DNA of 64,000 bases. Source: Acidobacteriota bacterium (GTDB lineage: Bacteria > Acidobacteriota > Terriglobia > Acidiferrales > UBA7541). Of the stretch, positions 53,975 through 62,785 are shown piece by piece (the first letter of the stretch is position 1; the number at the start of each line of letters is the position of its first letter). Below the pieces are notes generated by a model. The model did no database searches. It was not told where the DNA came from and was given only the letters and a program-made list of their open reading frames with translations. The stretch lies in assembly GCA_013289585.1 (NCBI GenBank), contig JABCZR010000013.1, forward strand, positions 1-64,000, written 5' to 3'. Position numbers and translations under genes: made by a program.

Positions 53975-55738
53975 CTAGGGCCGAATTCCTACGCGCTGGG
54001 CTTCTCCCGCGCGTGACGCGGGAGTGAAACAGATCCCGCTGGTGCACTGGCCTTTCAAAACGTGCGCGTCAATCTCGGCGCGAAAATGTTTCAAGACCGA
54101 TTGAATCGGCGCGGGAACGATTTGCCCGAGGCCGCAGATCGAGGTAAGGCTCATCGCCTGCGAGAGCTCCTCTAGAAGCGCGAGGTCCGCGCGGTATTGC
54201 GGCTCCGGCACGCCGCCTTGCGTCCAGCGCACCAGCATGTCCGTCATTTTTTGCGAGCCCACTCGGCAGGGGACACACTTTCCACAGGATTCATTGCGAT
54301 AGAAGCGCACAGCGTTCAGAGCCATGTCCAGCATGCAGGTGGTGTCATCGCAGACCACGATTGCGCCGGAACCAAGCATGGAGCCGGCTTCTGCGAGCGC
54401 CTTGAAGTCGAGGCACACATCGATCATCGACGCGGGAAGATAGCCCGAAGAAGGGCCGGAAGGCGCAAACGCTTTTAATTGGCGGCCGCCGCGAATGCCG
54501 CCAGCTCGGCTGAGGATGACCTCGCGCATGGACGTGCCCATGGGGACTTCGAAGATGCCGGGGCGCGCAACGTGGCCGCTGACCCCGACAAATTTCAGGC
54601 CGCGCGAGCCGCCTGCGCCTTGCGCGGCGAACCAGTCCACACCGCGCGCGAGAATCTGCGGAACGTTGATGAAAGTCTCAACGTTGTTGAGGACGGTGGG
54701 CTTTTGCCAGAGCCCGGCTTGCACGGGAAAGGGAGGCTTGTTGCGCGGCTCGGCGCGGTGTCCCTCAATCGCTTCGATCAGCGCGGTTTCCTCACCACAG
54801 ATGTAACCGCCGGGACTTACAAAGACTTCAAGATCGAATCCAAGCGGTGTTCCGAGAATGCTTTTACCCAGAAGGCCCGCGCGATAGCAGCGGCGAATCT
54901 CTTCGCCAAGAACCTCTTCCTGAAGATGGTATTCGTGGCGGATATAGAGAATTCCGCGCCTCGCGCCGGTGACGACGCCCGCGATGATCATTCCTTCCAC
55001 GAGCAGATGCGGGAGATGCGTCATGATGAAGCGGTCTTTGATGGTCCCGGGCTCGCTTTCATCGGCGTTGCAGACGACATATTTTACGGGATCGGATTCT
55101 TTGCGGACGAGATCCCACTTCAAACTGGTGGGAAATCCAGCACCACCCATGCCACGAAGTTCCGCGGCTTTCAGCTGGCTAAGGACGTCGTCGAATGCCC
55201 GCGATTGAACCAGCTTGCGCACGACGCCATAGCGCTCGTCCAACGTGGCGCCGTTGCCGTAAGGATCCGCTTTGCATTCGATTCGTGCCTGCTTGGGATG
55301 CGGCTCATGAAAATCTTCGCCGCGGATTGCCCGGCATGCAAGTTGCTCGGCATGTTCGGCGGCGACGCCCGTGAAAATTTGATCGTTGATGGAGACAGCG
55401 GGAGCGTGGTCGCAGCGTCCGAGGCAGGAAACGTCGCGAATCTGCACGTCGTCCGGCCGCGAAGTCGCAAACCGGCGCTCGAGATCGGCGCGCAGTTCGC
55501 AAGCACCATTGAGATGGCAGCTCATGTCCGCGCAGACGCGAATCTCCGCTTTGGCCGGCGGAACGAGATGAAAGTGGGGATAGAAACTCGCGACGCTATG
55601 AATCTGGTAGAGCGGCGTCTGGGTGCGTTGTGAGAGGCCCTCCAGTTCCGCCTTTGGCAGGAAGCCGTAGCGGAGTTGGATGGCCCGTAGGTCGTCGAAG
55701 ATCACGGCGCCCCGTCTCGCGAGAAAAGCGCCGGACAT
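53975..55738 (-). CDS. NuoE-NuoF fusion, NADH-oxidising flavoprotein
   Basis: A 587-residue fusion. Residues 1-125 are a NuoE-like thioredoxin-fold 2Fe-2S domain (Cys69, Cys74, Cys105, Cys109). From about 165 it is NuoF-like: RGMGGAGFPTSLKW and CNADESEPGTIKDR for FMN/NADH, GGYICGEETALIEAIEG, and near the C-terminus SCGKCVPCRVG with a later Cys (SICGLG) for a 4Fe-4S cluster. It should oxidise NADH and pass electrons to the NuoG-like product of the next gene. The start was set at 55738, where the NuoE homology begins; the frame is open further upstream without homology and would overlap the divergent gene's promoter. It is the first gene of the four-gene operon. The full proton-pumping complex I genes are absent. 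Confidence 0.88.
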   Translation of the reverse strand: MSGAFLARRGAVIFDDLRAIQLRYGFLPKAELEGLSQRTQTPLYQIHSVASFYPHFHLVPPAKAEIRVCADMSCHLNGACELRADLERRFATSRPDDVQIRDVSCLGRCDHAPAVSINDQIFTGVAAEHAEQLACRAIRGEDFHEPHPKQARIECKADPYGNGATLDERYGVVRKLVQSRAFDDVLSQLKAAELRGMGGAGFPTSLKWDLVRKESDPVKYVVCNADESEPGTIKDRFIMTHLPHLLVEGMIIAGVVTGARRGILYIRHEYHLQEEVLGEEIRRCYRAGLLGKSILGTPLGFDLEVFVSPGGYICGEETALIEAIEGHRAEPRNKPPFPVQAGLWQKPTVLNNVETFINVPQILARGVDWFAAQGAGGSRGLKFVGVSGHVARPGIFEVPMGTSMREVILSRAGGIRGGRQLKAFAPSGPSSGYLPASMIDVCLDFKALAEAGSMLGSGAIVVCDDTTCMLDMALNAVRFYRNESCGKCVPCRVGSQKMTDMLVRWTQGGVPEPQYRADLALLEELSQAMSLTSICGLGQIVPAPIQSVLKHFRAEIDAHVLKGQCTSGICFTPASRAGEAQRVGIRP

Positions 55739-55920
55739 GATGCGAAAGCGATGCGCGGCGCATAGTGGCGTGCTGAATCTCCTGCATACTACTGGCAGGG
55801 AAGCCCGCTGTAAATAGCGCCTGATTGGCTTTTCGCGGCGGGCGGCGAAAAAGGCAACGCGGCCCGTTGACTTCACCGCGGCGCAAACGATATAAGCAAA
55901 CAGGTTCGCCGGCACACCGA

Positions 55921-57282
55921 ATGCGCAAAGCTTCCAACTTCTTCCTGTTCCGCGTGGCCATCTGCGCATCGTTCGTGATCCTCGCGCCGCTGCTTTCCGC
56001 CCAGAACGAGCCCATCAAATACATTGGCCCGGGTTCGTGCGCAGCGACAAGTTGCCACGGAAGCGTGAAACCCGTCGAGGGCAGCCGCATTCTGCAAAAC
56101 GAATACTCGACTTGGATCATCAAGGACAAGCACAGCCGGGCGTACCAGGCGTTGACCGGGGACATCGGCGAGCGTATGGCCCGGATTTTGAAAAGTGGAG
56201 CGAAGGCCGAAGAAGCACCGAAATGCCTGGCGTGTCATGCGCTCAACCCGCCGCAGGATCAACGCGGGCGAGCGTTCGAAATCTCCGAAGGCGTCTCCTG
56301 CGAGAATTGCCACGGACCGGCGTCGGCATGGCTGGGGCCGCACACGACACGCTCGTGGCCGCATGAAAAATCGGTGGCGCTGGGAATGCATGACACGCGA
56401 AACATTATTCACCGGACGGAGAAATGCCTCGAATGCCACCTGGGAACGAAAAACAAGTTTGTCGATCACGAGATGATCGCCGCTGGGCATCCGGATCTTT
56501 ATTTTGAACTGGATTCGTTTTCGGCGGTGATGCCGCGGCACTGGAAAGTTCCGCGCGAATCGGAGCCCGGCAAGCCCGTCGAGAATGCTGCCTGGGTTGG
56601 ACTGCGCGAGTGGAGCACAGGTCAGGCCGTGCAGCTGCGTGCAGCGATGGAGCGGCTGACTTGGCGCGCAAAATTCGAACGTTATGACAAGAAAGAGATT
56701 TGGCCGGAGTATTCGGAACTTTCCTGCTTCGCCTGCCATCACGCGCTAGGCCCGGCGAAAGACAGTTGGCGGCAGGAACATGGTTACGCGGGGCGGCGCC
56801 CGGGTGATCCGGCGTGGAATAGTTCGAGATACGTCGTATTCAGTTTGCTGGCGAAGCAGGTGGACTCGGCAACCGCGCAGGACCTGGAGCGCCAGTTAGC
56901 CGTTGTTTCCGGCGAGATGAGCAAGCTCAATCCCGATCGCAACACCATCGTGTCTGCGGCGACGGCCGCCGCACCGTTGGCGATGCGCATCGCGGAACGC
57001 CTGGAAACCATGCAGTATGAACAGGCCATCGCGCTGCGTATGTTGCAAAGCATTTCAGACGACGCAGAAAATATCGCGCTTGCCGACGAGCGTGCCGCGG
57101 AACAAGCCACCATGGCGATGGATTCGCTTTACATCGCCTACAGCAAGGAAGCAAAGCCTGCAAACGCCGCTGAAGTCCGCGCCGCCATCAACGGCCTCTT
57201 CCAGCAGCTCGAAAACCCATCGGCCTACAACGCAGATCAATTCGCTTCCGCGCTCCGTAAAATCCGCCCGCTGCTGAACTAG
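55921..57282 (+). CDS. periplasmic pentahaem cytochrome, cytochrome c554-like
   Basis: A 453-residue exported cytochrome with signal peptide (about 1-26, ending LSAQ). The haem motifs are a CX4CH (CAATSCH, near 41), CLACH (near 103), CENCH (near 123), CLECH (near 163) and CFACH (near 270). The arrangement GSCAATSCHGSVKPVEGS with SRAYQAL is like the cytochrome c554 / multihaem 'CYTC554' family. The C-terminal 180 residues are helical and lack haem sites. The ATG at 55921 starts the signal peptide; upstream codons are very basic. It is divergent from the NADH/cytochrome operon with about 180 bp between them, so shared control is likely. Confidence 0.85.
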   Translation: MRKASNFFLFRVAICASFVILAPLLSAQNEPIKYIGPGSCAATSCHGSVKPVEGSRILQNEYSTWIIKDKHSRAYQALTGDIGERMARILKSGAKAEEAPKCLACHALNPPQDQRGRAFEISEGVSCENCHGPASAWLGPHTTRSWPHEKSVALGMHDTRNIIHRTEKCLECHLGTKNKFVDHEMIAAGHPDLYFELDSFSAVMPRHWKVPRESEPGKPVENAAWVGLREWSTGQAVQLRAAMERLTWRAKFERYDKKEIWPEYSELSCFACHHALGPAKDSWRQEHGYAGRRPGDPAWNSSRYVVFSLLAKQVDSATAQDLERQLAVVSGEMSKLNPDRNTIVSAATAAAPLAMRIAERLETMQYEQAIALRMLQSISDDAENIALADERAAEQATMAMDSLYIAYSKEAKPANAAEVRAAINGLFQQLENPSAYNADQFASALRKIRPLLN

Positions 57283-57332
57283 ACTGTCGCGGTGCCGCAC
57301 AGCGTGAATCGATTGAATGTTCTGAACCGCCG

Positions 57333-57905
57333 ATGAATCACTTTGAAACATGGTTTTGCGGTTCCCCGTTGTGGCGGTATGTGACGCGACGCCAGCTCTT
57401 ACCCTGGATTCTGGAAGGCTCGGATTTAGGCGAGCAGGTGCTGGAACTGGGAGCGGGGCCGGGTGCTGCGACGGAAGAGTTGCGGATGCGAGCGGCACGG
57501 GTGACGAGTCTTGAGTACGATCACGGATTTGCGGCGCGACTTGGCGCGCGTGTCAGGGGCACCAACGCCAGCGTAATTCAGGGCGACGCAGCGTTATTGC
57601 CGTTTCCTGACAAAGCCTTTTCTTCAGCAATCGCGATTCTCATGCTGCATCATTTGCGTTCGGAAGAATTGCAAGATCATGCTTTCGCTGAAATTCGCCG
57701 CGTGCTTCGCCCAGGCGGAGTTTTTCTTGCGTTTGAAATCCAGGATGGTTGGTTACACAGAGTAGGGCATATTCGAAGCACGTTCGTGCCGATTGCACCG
57801 ACTGCTGCTCCCGCGAGACTTATAGCTGCGGGATTTTCGCAAGTTTCCGTCGATTCGCGGCGCGGCGGTTTTCGAATTCGGGCTTTTCGTGCTCCGGAAG
57901 CTTGA
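57333..57905 (+). CDS. class I SAM-dependent methyltransferase
   Basis: A 190-residue small methyltransferase. The SAM motif LELGAGPGAAT lies near residue 38, the acidic end of beta-2 in SLEYDHGF, motif III in GDAALLPFPDKAFSSAI and the post-motif LRPGGVFLAFE. It has an UbiE/type-11 layout but is short, and the acceptor substrate is unknown. It lies 50 bp after the pentahaem cytochrome and 55 bp before a P450 gene, all in one direction, so the three might be co-transcribed. Confidence 0.83.
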   Translation: MNHFETWFCGSPLWRYVTRRQLLPWILEGSDLGEQVLELGAGPGAATEELRMRAARVTSLEYDHGFAARLGARVRGTNASVIQGDAALLPFPDKAFSSAIAILMLHHLRSEELQDHAFAEIRRVLRPGGVFLAFEIQDGWLHRVGHIRSTFVPIAPTAAPARLIAAGFSQVSVDSRRGGFRIRAFRAPEA

Positions 57906-57960
57906 ACGAGTCCAACGCGCCCGCGTTGACGCATCGCCATGGCGGGCATAGCATCGTTGT

Positions 57961-59355
57961 ATGTGGCGCGCGACCCGCAAGAAATTTCCTCCCGGTCCCA
58001 ACGATGGGCTCAAACGGTGGTCGCTCGGGCCGCTGAATGACAATCCGCTGAAGTATTTCACACGGCTTGCGCGCGACTACGGCGACGTCGCGGGAATCCG
58101 CGTTCTGAATTTCGGCACGATCTTCATCAATCATCCTGACACCATCGAGGAAGTGCTGGTCACCAATGCCCGGAAATACACGAAAGGGCGCGTGCTGCGG
58201 GCAAACCGCCACGTCTTCGGCGAAGGCTTGCTGACCAGTGAAGGAGAGTTCTGGTTGCGGCAGCGGCGGCTGGCGCAGCCGGCGTTTCATCGCGCGCGGA
58301 TTGCTTCGTACGCGGCTACGATGGTGGAGTATACGCAGCGGATGCTGGAAGGCTGGCAGGAAGGAGAAGAGCTCGATGCGCATCAGGAAATGATGCGGCT
58401 GACGTTGCAGATCGTGGGGAAAACGCTCTTTGACGCCGACGTCGAACGCGACGCGCAAGACGTGGGCAAATCACTGGAGATGCTGCTGGAGATTGGCGCC
58501 AATTTCCGGCGCACTATTTTTGTGCCGCACTGGATTCCCACGCCGACAAATCTTCGCATGAAGCGGGAAGTGGCGCAGATCGAGAAAATCCTTTACCGCA
58601 TCATCGCTGAGCGCCGCGCATCCGGCCGCGACGCCGGCGATCTTCTCTCCATGCTTCTCGCAGCGCAGGATGAGGACGGCACGCGCATGACGGACAAGCA
58701 GCTCCGCGATGAAACCATTACGTTGTTCCTCGCGGGCCACGAAACCACTGCCAGCACACTTTCCTGGGCCTGGTGGCTGCTGGCGCAGAATCCCGCCGTC
58801 GAAGCAAAGCTGCATGCGGAGATGGACACCGTGCTCGCCGGCCGCGCGCCCACTCTCGATGATTTGCCGAACTTATCCTATACCGCTCACGTCATCACAG
58901 AAGTGCTGCGGCTCTATCCCGCGGCGTGGGGGCTGGCGCGCCTGGTCGTCGAGCCCCACGAGGTTGCAGGCTATCCGGTTACAAAAGGGATGGGCGTGGC
59001 GATGGCGCAGTGGGTGGTGCATCGCGATCCGCGCTGGTATGACGAACCGGAAAAATTTCAGCCGGAAAGATGGGAAGGTGATCTGCTTAGACGGTTGCCG
59101 CGTTTCGCCTATTTTCCTTTTGGAGGCGGGCCGCGCCAATGCATCGGAAATACCTTTGCGCTGATGGAAGCCGCGCTGGTGTTGGCGACGATTGCACAGA
59201 AATTTCGCTTGCGGCTTGTGGCGCATCATCGCGTAGTGCCGCTGGCATCCATCACGCTGCGTCCGAGGCATGGAGTTCGAGTTACGCTGGAGCGGCGTCA
59301 CCAGATCAACGCGCGTGATAGCTCGATCGGCGCGCAATCGGCCGTAGCGGATTAG
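57961..59355 (+). CDS. cytochrome P450
   Basis: A 464-residue soluble P450 monooxygenase. The I-helix oxygen-binding motif is AGHETTAS (near 260), the K-helix EVLRLYP (near 317), the meander region FQPERWEGD (near 364) and the haem loop FPFGGGPRQCIG, with the Cys ligand near 394. No membrane anchor is seen. It would hydroxylate a lipophilic substrate using reductase and ferredoxin partners that are not in the window. The sequence type (RANRHVFGEGLLTSEGEFWLRQRR) resembles CYP102/CYP4-like bacterial members often called fatty-acid hydroxylases; that is only a resemblance. Confidence 0.9.
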   Translation: MWRATRKKFPPGPNDGLKRWSLGPLNDNPLKYFTRLARDYGDVAGIRVLNFGTIFINHPDTIEEVLVTNARKYTKGRVLRANRHVFGEGLLTSEGEFWLRQRRLAQPAFHRARIASYAATMVEYTQRMLEGWQEGEELDAHQEMMRLTLQIVGKTLFDADVERDAQDVGKSLEMLLEIGANFRRTIFVPHWIPTPTNLRMKREVAQIEKILYRIIAERRASGRDAGDLLSMLLAAQDEDGTRMTDKQLRDETITLFLAGHETTASTLSWAWWLLAQNPAVEAKLHAEMDTVLAGRAPTLDDLPNLSYTAHVITEVLRLYPAAWGLARLVVEPHEVAGYPVTKGMGVAMAQWVVHRDPRWYDEPEKFQPERWEGDLLRRLPRFAYFPFGGGPRQCIGNTFALMEAALVLATIAQKFRLRLVAHHRVVPLASITLRPRHGVRVTLERRHQINARDSSIGAQSAVAD

Positions 59356-59421
59356 TCCCCTCACTTCGAGAAGTACCACCATACAAAGAAAAATTGAGAT
59401 ATCTGAAGTTAGATGAATTCT

Positions 59422-60564
59422 TTACCGGCTGGGAGTGAGTGGCCCCAGCTCCGCGCCGGTTTGCACGACGCGGAGGATAGAATCGCGGGTTACCATACCG
59501 ACGACGTGCGTGCCATTTTCGGTGCCGCTCACAACTGGCATCTGATTCACGTCCGCCGCGAGGAGCCGCTCCAGGAGGCGGAGCAGCGGCTCCTCCGGCG
59601 AAGCCCACAAGATTTTTTCGCGGGGAATCATGGCGGCTTGAACCGAATTGTGAGCCCATTCTTCGCGCGGGACTGAGTTGAGCATGTGGACATTCATCAA
59701 GCCGACAAGGCGGTCATCCGTCAGGACTAAATGAAAGCGACGGCCGGTGCGGAGAACCTCGGCCCCGTATTCCTCCAGAGTGATGTGGCCGTCCACGGTC
59801 GGTACTTCATGGCTCATCACGTCAGCGGCGCTCAGGCCGGCCAGCGTTTCGCGTATGGCCACCTGGGCAACGCTTTCCTGAGCGGCGTTCAGAAGGAACC
59901 AGCCTATAAAGGCAGTCCACAGTCCCTGCTGGATGAATCCGTGAAAAACGAGCCAAGCGCCACCGAGGATCATCACGTAGGCGATTAACTTTCCGCTGGC
60001 TCCCGCGATGCGAGTGGCTTTTGCAAAGTTTTTGGTTGCTCCCCATACGACGGCTCGGAAAATTCTTCCTCCATCCAAAGGGAACCCCGGCAGGAGGTTG
60101 AAAACGGCAAGCGCTGCATTGGTTTGCCACAGCCATTTGGCCAAGGCTCCCGTCATCTGGCTGTAAGGGAAGAGCAGTGTGATGGCAAAGAATCCTCCGG
60201 CCAGGAAGCCGCTGGCAAGTGGCCCGGCAATTGCGATGTTGAATTCCTGATGGGCTTTGGAAGGATCGCGCTCGATGCGTGCCAAGCCTCCGAAGAGGAA
60301 AAGCGTGATGGAGATGACGCGAATCTTGTAATGTTGCGCGACCACGCTGTGAGCCAGTTCATGGAAAATGACAGAGCTAAAGAACAGCAGGCTTGTAAGG
60401 ATCCCCAGAGTCCAGTGCTGCGTGTCGGTCCATTGTGGGTGCATCTGGGCGAATTGTTCCCCGATGGTATAGGTGATGAGCGCAAATACGAACACCCAGC
60501 TGGTATCCACGTAGATCGGGATTCCTAGAATCGTGGTGATCTTCAGTCCGGGTCGCGGCATCAT
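59422..60564 (-). CDS. M50 site-2-type metalloprotease with CBS pair
   Basis: A 380-residue inner-membrane protease. Membrane segments lie at about 18-38, 50-75, 105-135 and 190-215. The zinc site is HELAH (FHELAHSVV, near 69) and the third ligand lies in NLLPGFPLDGGR (near 158). A C-terminal pair of CBS domains (about 245-375: DVMSHEVPTVDG, NQMPVVSG, VGMVTRDSIL) should sense adenine nucleotides. Such proteins cleave anti-sigma factors or other membrane substrates. The double ATG at the start leaves 3 bp of doubt. It is convergent with the P450 gene and divergent from the small membrane protein/SPFH pair. Confidence 0.88.
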   Translation of the reverse strand: MMPRPGLKITTILGIPIYVDTSWVFVFALITYTIGEQFAQMHPQWTDTQHWTLGILTSLLFFSSVIFHELAHSVVAQHYKIRVISITLFLFGGLARIERDPSKAHQEFNIAIAGPLASGFLAGGFFAITLLFPYSQMTGALAKWLWQTNAALAVFNLLPGFPLDGGRIFRAVVWGATKNFAKATRIAGASGKLIAYVMILGGAWLVFHGFIQQGLWTAFIGWFLLNAAQESVAQVAIRETLAGLSAADVMSHEVPTVDGHITLEEYGAEVLRTGRRFHLVLTDDRLVGLMNVHMLNSVPREEWAHNSVQAAMIPREKILWASPEEPLLRLLERLLAADVNQMPVVSGTENGTHVVGMVTRDSILRVVQTGAELGPLTPSR

Positions 60565-60781
60565 CTTGCGCGTAGATCTCCAGAGTTCTCTCGCGTATCT
60601 ACACTACCGCTGATTTGTCTCTGCGCCAAACGAAGCCGCCTGGTGCGCGTCCCAGTTCCCACGCCGTGTCTTGCGCCACACAGATTGGCTGCCCGCATGC
60701 TCCAATAAGTCTTTATTTATCAATAGATTGAGATTGGTCAGAGCCGTGCGATAGATGGATTCGCAACGCGGGAGGCACGTC

Positions 60782-60979
60782 ATGATCGCCATGCTGCACT
60801 TTGCCACACTCGTCATCGCCACAATGTTTGCAGTCGCGGCCGCGGCCGCTTTCAACTGGCTGCTCTTGCAGGCGACGTTTCGAATGATGCGGCCCGCTGC
60901 GGCCAAGAGGATTCCTGCCCGCACGGCTTTGGTGCGCGGAACGACGGAATTGGCGCGGGCGTTCGCGGCGCAGCGCTGA
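60782..60979 (+). CDS. small membrane protein
   Basis: A 65-residue protein with one long hydrophobic helix (about 2-31) and a basic C-terminal half (MMRPAAAKRIPARTALVRG). I do not recognise a family. It is supported by an excellent GGGAGG six bases before the ATG at 60782 and by its place directly upstream of the SPFH gene (about 125 bp), in the same direction. It might be a partner of that membrane scaffold protein; this is inference from position. Confidence 0.6.
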   Translation: MIAMLHFATLVIATMFAVAAAAAFNWLLLQATFRMMRPAAAKRIPARTALVRGTTELARAFAAQR

Positions 60980-61005
60980 CTGTGAGATCGACTGCGTAGG
61001 CTAAT

Positions 61006-61025
61006 GCCTGTGCTACCGGGATTCC
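61006..61025 (+). repeat. short repeat, copy 1 (left of SPFH gene)
   Basis: GCCTGTGCTACCGGGATTCC; a near copy (GCCTGTGCTACTGGGTTCC) lies at 62542-62560 just past the SPFH gene. The two direct copies flank that gene. Confidence 0.55.
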
Positions 61026-61103
61026 TTGGCATCCGGTATCCCGCAACGCAGTTTCTTCAACGCGGGCCAGAGCGACAACGGCGGAAAAGAACGGAGCAAC
61101 ACC

Positions 61104-62513
61104 ATGCTGGCATTGAGATACCTGTTGATGATTCTGGGAGTCGGGCTGTTCGGCAGCGCGAGCGCTTTGGTGGTTTACGACATTTTTCTCTCCACGCAGC
61201 TTCGCCGGCTGTTGCGGCGCAGTGCCACCGACGAAACCGGAGCGGAGGTGGCGGCGCTGGCCCACCGCCCTTTCGTCCAAGCGCGGTGGCGGCTCGCTCT
61301 GCAATTAGCGGCCGCGGGCGCGCTGGCGATCTTGATTACGGGGAGCGTCGGGGTGGTTCCCGATGGAACGGCTGGCGTGCGCGTCAGCCAAATCTGGGGA
61401 GCGCGCCCCGATACTTTATATCCCGGCGTACACCTGGTTACTCCGCTGGTGGACTCTGTGGCGATCTACGACATGCGAGAACAGGTGTATTCGACGGTGG
61501 CCTCAGAAAACGCAAAGCAAAAGGGTGATGTATTGACCGTACAGGCGCGAGAAGGATTAAACATTGGCCTGGCGGTTTCCGTGCGGTACCGATTGGATCC
61601 CAAGCGGTTGGATTCGATTCATAGGAACTTGCCGCAACCGGTCGCAGAGCAAGTCGTAGCTCCCGTAGTCGCGACGATCTACCGACAGCTCGCGCCGAAC
61701 TACATCACGCGCGAAATTTTCGCCACGAAGCGGGAGGAACTACGCACCAAGGCGGCCGAAGCGATTACCGCCCGGCTAGCAAGCGATGGGATTGTCGTTC
61801 GGGAAGTGTTGCTGCGAGATTTACAGCTCCCCGAGGAATATGCCAAAGGGCTTGAAGGGCTTCTGTTGAAGGAACAGGAGAATGAGCGGCTCGGCACCGA
61901 ACAGGAGATTAAGAGCAAGGAAGTAAGGATTGCAGAACTTGAGGCGGAAGCCCAGAAAGCGCGTGAGGTAAAGCAGGCGGAAGCGCAGGCCCAGGTGCAC
62001 GTCCTGCAAGCCAAGGCGGAATCCGATGCCATGCAGTATACGCTACCGTTAAAGCAGAAGCAGATCGAGCAGAGCAAACTCGAAGCCGAAGCGCGCAAGG
62101 AATCGACGCTGCAAAACGCCGAAGCTGCCGCGCAGGCGAAAATCATCGACAGCAAAGCGGAAATCGAGCGCCAGAAGAATCTCGCCGATGCGGAAGCCAA
62201 CCGAATTCGCGTGACGGCTGATGCCGACGCCAACCGCATCCGAGTGACCGCCGCGGCCGACGCCGAGCGGATGAAATTCGAAGCAGCGGTCTTGAAGTCC
62301 AATCCCATGCTCATCCAGAAGATCATTGCCGAGCGGCTTTCGGACAAGCTGCAGATCATGATGGTGCCAATGGACGGCAAGAATTTCTTCGCAAGTGATG
62401 TAATGCGCTCCGCGTTTTCAGGAGCGGGAAGCGCTTCATCGGACGACGGTTCGGACGATGCGGCGCCAACGGCCACGGCTTTGGCACAGAAACGGCCGCC
62501 GAAAAGGCCCTGA
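61104..62513 (+). CDS. SPFH/prohibitin-family membrane scaffold
   Basis: A 469-residue protein with two N-terminal membrane helices (about 3-24 and 63-83). A prohibitin/SPFH domain follows (about 85-265: PDGTAGVRVSQIWG, YPGVHLVTPLVDSVAIYDMREQ, QAREGLNIGLAVSVRYRLDP) and then a long Ala/Glu/Lys coiled coil (about 265-415) with the repeated ADANRIRVTA unit. It ends in a low-complexity Ser/Asp/Pro tail. Such proteins form ring-like membrane assemblies that hold proteases or order lipid domains. The ATG at 61104 has GGAG eight bases away. It follows a 65-residue membrane protein gene. Confidence 0.88.
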   Translation: MLALRYLLMILGVGLFGSASALVVYDIFLSTQLRRLLRRSATDETGAEVAALAHRPFVQARWRLALQLAAAGALAILITGSVGVVPDGTAGVRVSQIWGARPDTLYPGVHLVTPLVDSVAIYDMREQVYSTVASENAKQKGDVLTVQAREGLNIGLAVSVRYRLDPKRLDSIHRNLPQPVAEQVVAPVVATIYRQLAPNYITREIFATKREELRTKAAEAITARLASDGIVVREVLLRDLQLPEEYAKGLEGLLLKEQENERLGTEQEIKSKEVRIAELEAEAQKAREVKQAEAQAQVHVLQAKAESDAMQYTLPLKQKQIEQSKLEAEARKESTLQNAEAAAQAKIIDSKAEIERQKNLADAEANRIRVTADADANRIRVTAAADAERMKFEAAVLKSNPMLIQKIIAERLSDKLQIMMVPMDGKNFFASDVMRSAFSGAGSASSDDGSDDAAPTATALAQKRPPKRP

Positions 62514-62541
62514 GGAATCGAGACGGATTTGCACAGCTAGA

Positions 62542-62560
62542 GCCTGTGCTACTGGGTTCC
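62542..62560 (+). repeat. short repeat, copy 2 (right of SPFH gene)
   Basis: GCCTGTGCTACTGGGTTCC; partner of the copy at 61006-61025. With the preceding bases it can also fold (GCACAG / CTGTGC around CTAGAGC). Confidence 0.5.
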
Positions 62561-62615
62561 GCTAGCCAACACCCCTGAGGGTGGCGCGGGACGCGATGTT
62601 GGTGGAGGACTGATC

Positions 62616-62690
62616 ATGGGCATTAGGAAGAGCACCGCCGCGCTTGACCGATTTGCCAAGGATCCGTTCTCCATCAGCAATGCGGACTGA
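62616..62690 (+). CDS. possible 24-residue small protein
   Basis: A 24-codon frame (starts MGIRKSTAALDRF, ends SISNAD) with GGAGG seven bases before its ATG. It is too short to assign and has no hydrophobic segment. The ribosome site is the only real support. Confidence 0.3.
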   Translation: MGIRKSTAALDRFAKDPFSISNAD

Positions 62691-62714
62691 GCCACTCGGC
62701 TAGCGGTCGAAAAC

Positions 62715-62751
62715 GAAATGGGCCTCCCGATTAAGTTGGGAGGCCCATTTC
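62715..62751. terminator. hairpin between convergent units
   Basis: Perfect 14-bp arms GAAATGGGCCTCCC / GGGAGGCCCATTTC with a 9-base loop, placed 35 bp past the stop of the peptidase gene (minus strand) and downstream of the SPFH unit (plus strand). T-tracts are short on both sides. Confidence 0.7.
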
Positions 62752-62785
62752 TGTTTCAGAAGAGTCGAAGATTGCGCGCGATATT

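Noticed and set aside
53975-55738. Part of a standard proton-pumping complex I operon
   Set aside because: No membrane Nuo subunits (A, H, J-N) or NuoB/C/D/I are nearby; the neighbours are a cytochrome-b-like protein and a decahaem cytochrome.
55739-55969. Upstream extension of the NuoE-NuoF fusion to 55969
   Set aside because: The extra 77 residues are basic and unlike NuoE, and would cover the start of the divergent cytochrome gene.
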